Assembly: GCA_003326205.1 (NCBI GenBank) | Contig: LWTK01000036.1 | Coordinates: 310,001-374,000, forward strand | DNA length: 64,000 nucleotides | DNA from: Nostoc sp. ATCC 43529 | Lineage (GTDB): Bacteria > Cyanobacteriota > Cyanobacteriia > Cyanobacteriales > Nostocaceae | Direction: 5' to 3' | Shown here: positions 57,097 to 63,790 of the stretch, in pieces | Numbering within the stretch: the stretch's first letter is position 1 | Layout: each line of letters opens with the position of its first letter | Program-made: the position numbers and the translations under genes | Notes under the pieces: model-generated | Seen by the model: only the letters and a program-made list of their open reading frames with translations | Told to the model about the DNA's origin: nothing | Databases searched by the model: none

Positions 57097-57135
57097 GTCT
57101 TTCCTGCAACCCCCATAAACCAATTATTCATGTAG

Positions 57136-57155
57136 AGACGCGATTCATCGCGTCT
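57136..57155. repeat. Palindrome AGACGCGAT/ATCGCGTCT
   Basis: Nine-base arms around TC. A decayed copy (AGACGGCGAT...CCCGTCT) is at about 57501-57521. Both are preceded by TGTAGAG, and each follows a copy of CCCCATAAACCAAT (57111-57124 and 57459-57472; a third copy is at 57576-57589). Confidence 0.65.
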
Positions 57156-57176
57156 TATAATTCATCGCGGTTCATC

Positions 57177-57396
57177 GAATTCGGGATATCGTTTATTGAA
57201 TTCGGGATATCGTTTATTGAATTCGGGATGTCGTTTATTGAATTCGGGATGTCGTTTATTGAATTTGGGATATTGTTTATTGAATTCGGGATGTCGTTTA
57301 TTGAATTCGGGATGTCGTTTATTGAATTCGGGATGTCGTTTATTGAATTCGGGATATCGTTTATTGAATTCGGGATGTCGTTTATTGAATTCGGGA
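57177..57396. repeat. 21-bp direct tandem repeat array, about eleven units
   Basis: The unit GAATTCGGGATGTCGTTTAT plus T repeats with exact 21-base periodicity from 57177 (unit starts 57177, 57198, 57219, ... 57366); the eleventh unit (57387) diverges after ten bases. Units differ by a few substitutions (GATGTC/GATATC, one GAATTTGGGATATTG). Because 21 is a multiple of three the array stays open in several frames of both strands, e.g. NSINDIP heptads on the reverse strand. No promoter or conserved non-repeat coding sequence supports translation. There are no unique spacers, so it is not CRISPR. Confidence 0.85.
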
Positions 57397-57655
57397 TCTG
57401 GTTTCTGCTTGCCAGGCCAGTAGAGAAGCGAAACCCAACAAATATTTTTAGTGCAATGCCCCATAAACCAATACAGTTCAGATAAGACCAAAACACTTGT
57501 AGAGACGGCGATTTATCCCGTCTGGTAAAACCCACAATTTTTTTTGTACAATTAGCCTTTAACTGAACCGTATTGCCCCATAAACCAATACTTCAGCAAA
57601 ATTTCTTAGTCATAAGAATCGCCATATATATCGTTGTATCTATATTTATGGATTT

Positions 57656-58081
57656 ATGGCACAATTTCATCTAAATAATGAAAGTAATATGCTAGAAACA
57701 CCTCCAGACGGCATTTGGATTGTGACCGATGAAACACCTCAAATAGCAATTCCTGACGGTGTTAAAGGCGGGAATACTATTACACGGAGTTGGGGAGACG
57801 AAACCATTAGCGAAAGCACTGGTAGCAAAGGAGTCACAGATGCCGTTAAGGTTAGTGCCCAAAAATTAGAGCAAAATATGACTCACTTTCTCAAACTAGT
57901 GACGAATTTGTTTAGTCAAGCTGAACAGCAAGCAAAAGTCAACTCCGTCGGGATGCAGCTAGATGAAATTGAGTTATCGGTAGAAATTAGTGCCGAAGGG
58001 GAAGTTAAATTAATTGGTAATGGTGCCAAAGCTGGGAGTAAAGGAGCAATTAAGCTGAAATTCAAGCGCCAAGAACCATAA
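57656..58081 (+). CDS. Trypco1-like protein (trypsin-co-occurring domain 1), conflict-system component
   Basis: A 141-residue protein whose second half fits the Trypco1/CU044_2847 pattern: a helical segment (VSAQKLEQNMTHFLKLVTNL) followed by a short beta region with LDEIELSVEISAEGEVKLIG and a final KGAIKLKFKR. In published comparative genomics this domain accompanies trypsin- or caspase-type proteases and NTPases of bacterial conflict systems. The caspase-FGE gene starts four bases after its stop codon, so the two are one unit. ATG 57656 is taken as start; ATG 57689 is possible. Assignment is from remembered patterns, not from a search. Confidence 0.7.
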   Translation: MAQFHLNNESNMLETPPDGIWIVTDETPQIAIPDGVKGGNTITRSWGDETISESTGSKGVTDAVKVSAQKLEQNMTHFLKLVTNLFSQAEQQAKVNSVGMQLDEIELSVEISAEGEVKLIGNGAKAGSKGAIKLKFKRQEP

Positions 58082-58085
58082 TCAG

Positions 58086-60164
58086 ATGGCAAAGAATTGG
58101 GCGATCGCAATTGGAATTAACCAGTATGATTATTTGCAACCGCTAAACTATGCCAAGCGGGATGCACAGTTAATGCAGCAGTTTCTTAGCAATGAGGCGG
58201 GGTTTGAAAAGATATACTTCTTCTGTGATGATTCCCCTGATTTTGAAGGAAAACCAACTCGCCCAAATCGAGCTAACTTGCTGCGAGTCTTGCGGCAAAG
58301 ATTTGAAAAACCCTTTATGGGAGCAGGTGATAATTTTTGGTTTTTCTTCAGTGGTCATGGGATAAGATACGCTGACCGTGATTATCTCATGCCCTGTGAC
58401 GGCGATCCAGAAGATATCGAAAATACAGCAATTGCCATTAATTATGTCACTGAACGCCTGCGATGCTGCGGTGCTGATAATGTTGTTTTGATTCTTGATG
58501 CTTGTCGCAGTTTGGGAACTCGTGCCGGTGAAGGTATTGGAAGACAGACAGCCGAGAACGCACGTCAACAAGGAGTTATTAGTATTTTTTCCTGTAGTCC
58601 ACAGGAATATTCTTATGAAATTGAAGCATTACAACAAGGTGCTTTTACCACTGCATTACTAGAAGGTTTAGGAATTCAAGGTAAATGTGCCACAGTTGAG
58701 AGGTTGAACCAGTATCTCAATTTTCGCGTGCCGGAACTGGTGCGTCAGCATATAAATAAGAAGCAAACACCTTATATTATTACCGAGCCTGTAAGTAAAT
58801 CCCATTTGATTCTTATACCGCGACACGCAACCCTAGCGGATATCGCCACCTTAAAAAATGATGCTTATCGCGCACAGTTAAAAAAAGACTTTGATTTAGC
58901 CAAGCAACTTTGGATTCGGGTACTAGCTGCTGCATCAGGTCAAGATATGGAAGCTATAGAAGCTTTAGAAGAAATGGCTCAGTTGCGAGGAAACTCACAA
59001 CAGCAACCTGTTTCAATAATAGAAATCCCCCAGCCAACGCATTCAAATCTTAGCGATAGTCAAAAACGCCGACGAGAAGAAGAACGAAATAGACTTCAGC
59101 AAGAATGGGAACTTCGCAATGAGAAAGTCAAGCGCATCAGAGCAGCTTTAGCTATTGAGACCGATCCTAGCAAACAGTTTCAATTAGAACAGCAACTTAA
59201 AGCAGAGAACACTGAGCTAAAACATCTTAATAATGAGCTAGATGAAATTGAAAAGTTGTTGCAACTTCAACCTAGTTATCCTCCATCATCCAAGTCAGGT
59301 ATAGTTGTTGAACCAGAATCAAAAAATAAATTACAAACCTTTCAATTTGAAGTCGTAACGGTAGACGCAACGGGGAAAATCACCAACCGCAGTAACCGTC
59401 AAGGGAAATATTTTGTTGAAGACTTGGGCAATGGTGTCACCTTGGAAATGGTGCAGATACCAGGGGGAACCTTTACCATGGGTTCACCGGAAACAGAAGC
59501 CAAACGATATTCAAATGAAAGTCCCCAGCATGAGGTAAAAGTTCCTGGGTTTTTTATGGGTAAATATCCAGTTACCCAAGCCCAGTATCAAGCTGTAATG
59601 GGTAACATTTTTCAGAAAATTATAGGTAATAACAATCCTTCCTATTTCAAAGGTGAGAAACGACCTGTAGAAAACGTGAATTGGGATGATGCAGTAGAAT
59701 TTTGTAAAAAGCTGAGCCAGAAGACAGGACGCACTTATCGGCTACCCAGTGAGGCGGAATGGGAATATGCTTGTCGCGCTGGGACGACTACACCGTTTTA
59801 TTTTGGCGAAATGATTACCACAGATTTAGTCAACTACAACGGTAAATATCGCTACGGTTCTGCGCCCAAAGGTGAATATCGAGACCAAACAACAGATGTC
59901 GGAAAATTTCCGCCAAACTCGTTCGGTTTATACGATATGTATGGTAATGTATGGGAATGGTGTCAAGATGTATGTAATGACAATTACCAGGGTGCGCCAA
60001 AAGATGGTAGTGCGTGGTTAACTGGTAAAGATAATAACATAAAACTGCTGCGTGGCGGTGGTTATGGCAACCCTGCCTATCGTTGCCGTTCTGGCGTTCG
60101 CTCTTCGGACGCGCGCGCGCCTTGCCGCAGAGATGTTGGTTTTCGGGTGGTGGCTGTGGCGTGA
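58086..60164 (+). CDS. Caspase-like protease fused to a formylglycine-generating-enzyme-like (FGE/SUMF1) domain
   Basis: A 692-residue protein. Residues about 1-240 form a C14 caspase-like domain: WAIAIGINQYDYLQPL at the start, His91 in FFFSGHGIRYADRDYLMP and Cys140 in VVLILDACRSLGTR, the catalytic dyad. A Gln-rich coiled coil follows (about 325-400, KRRREEERNRLQQEWELR). From about 447 there is an FGE/C-type-lectin-like domain: MVQIPGGTFTMGSPETEA, MGKYPVTQAQYQAVMG, YRLPSEAEWEYACRAGTT, GLYDMYGNVWEWCQD and the end LLRGGGYGNPAYRCRSGVRS...VGFRVVAVA. The Trypco1-like gene precedes it by four bases. Expected role: a protease switched on by recognition through the FGE-fold domain, perhaps in defence or cell death. 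Confidence 0.87.
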   Translation: MAKNWAIAIGINQYDYLQPLNYAKRDAQLMQQFLSNEAGFEKIYFFCDDSPDFEGKPTRPNRANLLRVLRQRFEKPFMGAGDNFWFFFSGHGIRYADRDYLMPCDGDPEDIENTAIAINYVTERLRCCGADNVVLILDACRSLGTRAGEGIGRQTAENARQQGVISIFSCSPQEYSYEIEALQQGAFTTALLEGLGIQGKCATVERLNQYLNFRVPELVRQHINKKQTPYIITEPVSKSHLILIPRHATLADIATLKNDAYRAQLKKDFDLAKQLWIRVLAAASGQDMEAIEALEEMAQLRGNSQQQPVSIIEIPQPTHSNLSDSQKRRREEERNRLQQEWELRNEKVKRIRAALAIETDPSKQFQLEQQLKAENTELKHLNNELDEIEKLLQLQPSYPPSSKSGIVVEPESKNKLQTFQFEVVTVDATGKITNRSNRQGKYFVEDLGNGVTLEMVQIPGGTFTMGSPETEAKRYSNESPQHEVKVPGFFMGKYPVTQAQYQAVMGNIFQKIIGNNNPSYFKGEKRPVENVNWDDAVEFCKKLSQKTGRTYRLPSEAEWEYACRAGTTTPFYFGEMITTDLVNYNGKYRYGSAPKGEYRDQTTDVGKFPPNSFGLYDMYGNVWEWCQDVCNDNYQGAPKDGSAWLTGKDNNIKLLRGGGYGNPAYRCRSGVRSSDARAPCRRDVGFRVVAVA
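60051..60164 (+). other. Candidate diversity-generating-retroelement variable region
   Basis: The last 38 codons of the caspase-FGE gene encode RGGGYGNPAYRCRSGVRSSD and onward to VGFRVV, at exactly the place where cyanobacterial DGR target proteins carry their variable region. The flanks (RGG..., ...GFRVV) keep the family consensus, while positions usually Asn, Ser, Trp or Tyr are replaced, and the stretch is GC-rich. No reverse transcriptase or template repeat is in the window, so this would be a target served in trans. Confidence 0.4.
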
Positions 60165-60496
60165 GTACTCCTCAAAGTCAGAGTCGGTAAATGGGAATTT
60201 ATCGAGCGTACATTCAGGAGTCCAGACCTGAACCAGCGAGGAAGGCGACGACCTCCAAATATCAAACCGAGTCGGATAGCTTGGTAGGTTGCAAAACCGA
60301 AGACTTGTCCGGCTCAATCATATTACCTATGGCTAACTAAGAATTCTCCTTGCAATAAGCCAATAGTAATAAAGGTTTTAGCTTTATTATTCTTATTACG
60401 AACTGACAAGAAAAAAATATTCAATTAACTCTTTTAGGGTGGGCGTCTCGCCCGCCCTAAAAGAGCAGATTCGTTAACAATGAATAATAGCTAAAT
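60165..60496. other. Gene-free region after the caspase-FGE gene
   Basis: About 330 bases between converging genes. The first 160 are less AT-rich than normal spacers here and show no acceptable forward gene; reverse frames overlapping the end of the caspase-FGE gene are shadows. The terminator-like stem is at 60431-60465. Confidence 0.5.
60431..60465. terminator. Bidirectional terminator-like hairpin
   Basis: CTTTTAGGGTGGGCG (60431-60445) pairs with CGCCCGCCCTAAAAG (60451-60465) except for one position (T against G, a wobble pair in RNA), loop TCTCG-like. It sits between converging genes, with A/T runs on both outer sides. Confidence 0.7.
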
Positions 60497-61330
60497 CTAC
60501 CGCCAACTTTTGCTATTGGGTTGCTTGCTAAATTTCCCTTTTGGAAAAAGTCGCTGTTCTAATTCTTCATAGCTACCTTCAAAATCACAATGACCATAAA
60601 GCGGACATTTTTGACAATAAATACCTTTGGTATAGCGTTCTAAATTTTCGCGATTAAAAAAATACGGTTTATGACTAAAAGTGCTGGCTACCCATTGCCA
60701 CGACATATTATTACTAGCAGGATCGCCATCTAAAAGGTGTTCTAAAAACCATTTAGCTCCTGCTTGCCAACGAATCCGCCGCCAATGGACAATATAAGCG
60801 GCTATCCACATCCGTCCGTGGTTATGTAAATAGCCAGTTTTTCGTAAATCACGGCTGAAGCTGTCAATACAAACTCTACCTGTAGTTGCATGTTTAATAT
60901 CTTGCGGTAACTCCGGTGCATATTCAGCCACACTGTAACCAGTTTTGTATTCTTCCTGGTCTTTCCAGATTCCATCCCCTAACTTTACATATAATCGCTG
61001 CCAATAATCGCGCCAGCCCAACTCGTTGATTAATTTAGTAGCATCTTCTTGCTGTTGTACCCGGTCAAGGACAAAATCTCGAATTTCTCGCAAACTCAAA
61101 ACACCGTAGCGGATGTAAGGCGAAAGTCGGGTGACTGCACCTGTGAAGAAATTGCGCGTTTGTGCGTAGCGTACTGGGTCAATTTTTTGCAGTGCTTTTT
61201 GTGCCGCTTTGCGTCCTCCCACAGTTTCGCTGATGTGGTCATCCCGTTCGGTTGCATTTGGGAATTGTTCGCCCAGGTAAGCTACCAACTCATCACGGTT
61301 GGCAAATTCGCGTTGCATATCTTTAGACAT
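60497..61330 (-). CDS. Photolyase/cryptochrome FAD-binding C-terminal domain protein with four cysteines
   Basis: A 277-residue protein that matches only the helical FAD-binding half of photolyases: TRLSPYIRYGVLSLREI near residue 67, ELGWRDYWQRLY near 103, TGYLHNHGRMWIAAY near 165 and DGDPASNNMSWQWVAS near 201. The N-terminal antenna domain is absent, and the frame shows no truncation scar. Cys154, Cys239, Cys242 and Cys248 form a C...CxxC...C pattern in the order and approximate spacing of the iron-sulphur ligands in bacterial FeS-BCP photolyases. Function is unknown; light-driven DNA repair or redox signalling is possible. Confidence 0.85.
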   Translation of the reverse strand: MSKDMQREFANRDELVAYLGEQFPNATERDDHISETVGGRKAAQKALQKIDPVRYAQTRNFFTGAVTRLSPYIRYGVLSLREIRDFVLDRVQQQEDATKLINELGWRDYWQRLYVKLGDGIWKDQEEYKTGYSVAEYAPELPQDIKHATTGRVCIDSFSRDLRKTGYLHNHGRMWIAAYIVHWRRIRWQAGAKWFLEHLLDGDPASNNMSWQWVASTFSHKPYFFNRENLERYTKGIYCQKCPLYGHCDFEGSYEELEQRLFPKGKFSKQPNSKSWR

Positions 61331-61637
61331 TTGAATTTTGAGGGGTGGGAATGGACAAACAAAAATACCAGTAGGCTAAATCATTATTATGGCGGATTAA
61401 CACGAGTAATTGTTCTCAACCTGATGAGAGAATTTCTTTTATATTAAACAAAGATTCATAACTGCGTACTTTGAAGCAACTCTTCGTACCTTTTCAATCA
61501 AGTAGTAGCTTGTGAGTAAAAATTGCTTTATTTGGGTTTTGCTATTATTCAACGAAAACTAATATTATTCAGAATTGCTGGTTACATGCGATCGCCTAAC
61601 CTATGTACAATTCTAAAACGGTTTTCACAGTGCAATC
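61331..61637. other. Divergent intergenic region
   Basis: About 307 bases between the photolyase-domain gene and the peroxiredoxin gene. No gene, hairpin or repeat of note was seen; promoters for both are expected. Confidence 0.5.
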
Positions 61638-62117
61638 ATGAGCAGCATTCCCCAAATCGGACAACCAGCACCAGATTTCTCCACACCTGACCAAAATGAC
61701 AATCCAATAACTCTCTCTGACTTGAGCGGTAAATGGGTTGTACTTTATTTCTACCCTAAAGATGACACCCCCGGCTGTACCACCGAAGCCAAAGATTTCA
61801 GCGAATTGCATGAAGACTTCAGCGCACTCGAAGCCAAAATCTTAGGCGTAAGTCCAGATTCTGGTAAATCCCATTGTAAATTTATCAGCAAACATAACTT
61901 GTCAATTACCCTCTTAAGCGACCCAGAACATGTTTTGATAGAAGCTTATGGTGCTTGGCGCTTAAAGAAGTTTATGGGCAAAGAATATATGGGTGTCGCT
62001 CGCTCAACTTTTTTGATTTCACCTGATAGAATTATTGCCTATACTTGGCCAAATGTGAAAACTAAAGGTCATGCTCAGGCAGTTTTAACTAAATTACGGG
62101 AATTAGCAGCCATATAA
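61638..62117 (+). CDS. bcp: Peroxiredoxin, Bcp/PrxQ type
   Basis: Thioredoxin-fold peroxidase of 159 residues that reduces hydrogen peroxide and organic peroxides. The peroxidatic Cys47 is in FYPKDDTPGCTTEAKDF, KILGVSPDSGKSHCKFI follows, and RSTFLISPDRII is the family's third motif. The usual resolving cysteine five residues after Cys47 is Lys52. Cys80, 33 residues away, could serve instead, as in Bcp/PrxQ members whose resolving cysteine lies on the third helix. Start ATG 61638 gives a normal N-terminus. Confidence 0.93.
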   Translation: MSSIPQIGQPAPDFSTPDQNDNPITLSDLSGKWVVLYFYPKDDTPGCTTEAKDFSELHEDFSALEAKILGVSPDSGKSHCKFISKHNLSITLLSDPEHVLIEAYGAWRLKKFMGKEYMGVARSTFLISPDRIIAYTWPNVKTKGHAQAVLTKLRELAAI

Positions 62118-62135
62118 ATGCAACTGGATGCGAGT

Positions 62136-62257
62136 CTAGCAGTCCTAAATTATTTGTGAAAGCATCTCGTAGAGAAGAGAAACTGTCTTGGCGGTAGGCT
62201 GTGGCAAGCTGCTGCGCGTCTACGTTAATTTTTACAAGTGAGATAGGATCGCTATAT
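62136..62257. mobile_element. MITE-like element A (CTAGCAGTCCTAAAT... ends)
   Basis: Left end CTAGCAGTCCTAAATTATTT (from 62136) and right end ACAAGTGAGATAGGATCGCT, finishing near 62257, are imperfect inverted repeats. The interior is non-coding and includes a GC-richer stretch. It abuts element B. Confidence 0.6.
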
Positions 62258-62408
62258 AGCAGTCTTATTTGATTTGTGAAAAATATAGAGAAGGAAACGA
62301 ACTGCAAAGTACGCATAGACGCGGAGCGGCTTCCCGCAGGGTAGGACGCAAAGGGAAGAAAAAAGAAAGAGATATGTAATTTTGACAAATGATTTAGGAT
62401 TGCTATAG
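62253..62408. mobile_element. MITE-like element B (TATAGCAGTC...GGATTGCTATAG)
   Basis: Left end TATAGCAGTCTTATTTGATT (from about 62255) and right end ACAAATGATTTAGGATTGCT to 62408 are imperfect inverted repeats closely related to those of element A. The interior has the GCGGAGCGGCTTCCCGCAGG palindromic stretch common in Nostoc-type intergenic repeats. Confidence 0.65.
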
Positions 62409-62431
62409 TAGTATATCCAGTTGCATGAACT

Positions 62432-63085
62432 ATGGTTCAAGTTATCCAAGCTCAAAATGTCACTCTCGCATACTTAAAGAAAAAATTTGCTTTACAACAG
62501 TCTGAAGATGAGCAATTTTTTACAGAGTGGCTTAATAATTTACCTGAAATTTCAGAATTAGAAAAGCAATACTTAGACCGAGTTAAAACTAACTACCTCA
62601 ATGTTCTAGAAAACGCTCCTCTTTTGGAAGATGCAGTAAAATTAGTAGTATTGTCTCCGCTGCTTGATTTAGCTGGTTTTTATCTTCCTCCTTTTTATAT
62701 TGCAACAGAAGAAAGTATAGAAATTAGCGAAGAAATTATTAGCGATCGAGAAAGTACTGAAGAAACTAAAGAAATTATCAAAGGTAGAATTGATGTTCTT
62801 GTTCTACAGGATAAGTTATGGTTACTTATAATTGAATCTAAAAGATCTAATTTTTCTTTGGCAAAGGCAATTCCTCAAGCATTAACTTATATGTTGGCGA
62901 ATCCTCAGCCTAATTATCCTGTATATTCATTGGTACTTAATGGAGAGGATTTTCAATTTCTAAAATTGATTCAAGAAGATAAACCAATGTATGCATTATC
63001 TGAGAGGTTTACTTTATATAGACGTGAAAACGAATTATACAAAATTTTAAGTATCTTAAAAAAATTGGGTCAAATTTTAATTTAA
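62432..63085 (+). CDS. PD-(D/E)XK nuclease-fold protein, first of a tandem pair
   Basis: A 217-residue protein with a restriction-endonuclease-like core: GRIDVLVLQDKLWLLIIESK near residues 125-144 supplies the D...ExK catalytic set, followed by KAIPQALTYMLANPQPNYPV with the usual Gln. This resembles the N-terminal nuclease region of HsdR-like or Uma2-like cyanobacterial proteins, but no helicase follows. The N-terminal half is helical and acidic. Its closest relative is the next gene. Biological role unknown. Confidence 0.75.
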   Translation: MVQVIQAQNVTLAYLKKKFALQQSEDEQFFTEWLNNLPEISELEKQYLDRVKTNYLNVLENAPLLEDAVKLVVLSPLLDLAGFYLPPFYIATEESIEISEEIISDRESTEETKEIIKGRIDVLVLQDKLWLLIIESKRSNFSLAKAIPQALTYMLANPQPNYPVYSLVLNGEDFQFLKLIQEDKPMYALSERFTLYRRENELYKILSILKKLGQILI

Positions 63086-63160
63086 TTATCTTTCTTGTTC
63101 TGATCTTAGTTCAAAAGATAATAAGGTCATAATATTTATACTACATCTTTTAATGAAATT

Positions 63161-63787
63161 ATGGTTCAGTTTATTCAAGCACAAAATGTCGGGCTTGCCT
63201 ATTTAGAAGAAAGATTTAGTCTACAGCTAGCTGAAGATGAGGCGTTCTTCACAGAATGGGTTCAAAATTTACCGGAAATTACAGATTTAGAAAAGCAAGA
63301 ATTAGATAAAGTAAAACTTCATTTTCTCCGTTTAGTTAAACATCCTCCTTTGTCAGAAGAAACGGTGAAATTAGTAGTTTTATCTCCTTTGCTTAATTTA
63401 GCTGGATTTTATGATGAGCCTTTTTATATAAGAGGCGAACAATCAATAGAAATCTCTGCGGAAGATGAAGGAGAAATTATTCGAGGCAGAATTGATATTT
63501 TAGTTATTCAAGAACAATTCTGGGTGTTAGTAATTGAATCTAAAAGGTCTAGTTTTTCTCTTTTAGAAGCTGTACCTCAAGCACTTGTTTATATGCTGGC
63601 TAATCCAAGTCAAGATAAACCTAGTTTTGGATTAGTGACAAATGGTAGTGATTTTATTTTTTTGAAACTGACTAAACAAAATCAGCCAAGGTATGCTATA
63701 TCTGACCAATTTACACTTTTGAAACGAAAAAATGAACTTTATCAAGTTCTAAGTATATTAAAAAATTTGAGTCAAATTTTGAGTTAA
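63161..63787 (+). CDS. PD-(D/E)XK nuclease-fold protein, second of a tandem pair
   Basis: A 208-residue paralogue of the gene 75 bases upstream, alike from the first residues (MVQFIQAQNVGLAYLEERFS) to the end (NELYQVLSILKNLSQILS). The catalytic stretch reads RGRIDILVIQEQFWVLVIES and continues KRSSF, retaining D...ExK, and AVPQALVYMLANPSQ follows. It lacks the nine-residue acidic insertion present before the core in the first copy. It ends three bases before the cysteine desulfurase start. Confidence 0.75.
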   Translation: MVQFIQAQNVGLAYLEERFSLQLAEDEAFFTEWVQNLPEITDLEKQELDKVKLHFLRLVKHPPLSEETVKLVVLSPLLNLAGFYDEPFYIRGEQSIEISAEDEGEIIRGRIDILVIQEQFWVLVIESKRSSFSLLEAVPQALVYMLANPSQDKPSFGLVTNGSDFIFLKLTKQNQPRYAISDQFTLLKRKNELYQVLSILKNLSQILS

Positions 63788-63790
63788 TTT

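Noticed and set aside
56851..57123. Reverse 90-residue frame in the repeat-rich spacer
   Set aside because: It covers the 57063-57096 palindrome and AT-rich DNA; Phe/Leu/Ile-rich translation with no family resemblance.
57177..57396. Possible CRISPR array
   Set aside because: Units are contiguous and nearly identical, without unique spacers, and no cas gene is present.
57155..57535. Reverse and forward open frames across the 21-bp array (NSINDIP-type heptads)
   Set aside because: Openness follows from a repeat length divisible by three in stop-free frames; several overlapping frames on both strands are open at once and none has a supported start or conserved flank.
60018..60317. Reverse-strand frames opposite the end of the caspase-FGE gene
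   Set aside because: They mirror the GC-rich coding end of the FGE domain and have no recognisable domain or start signal.
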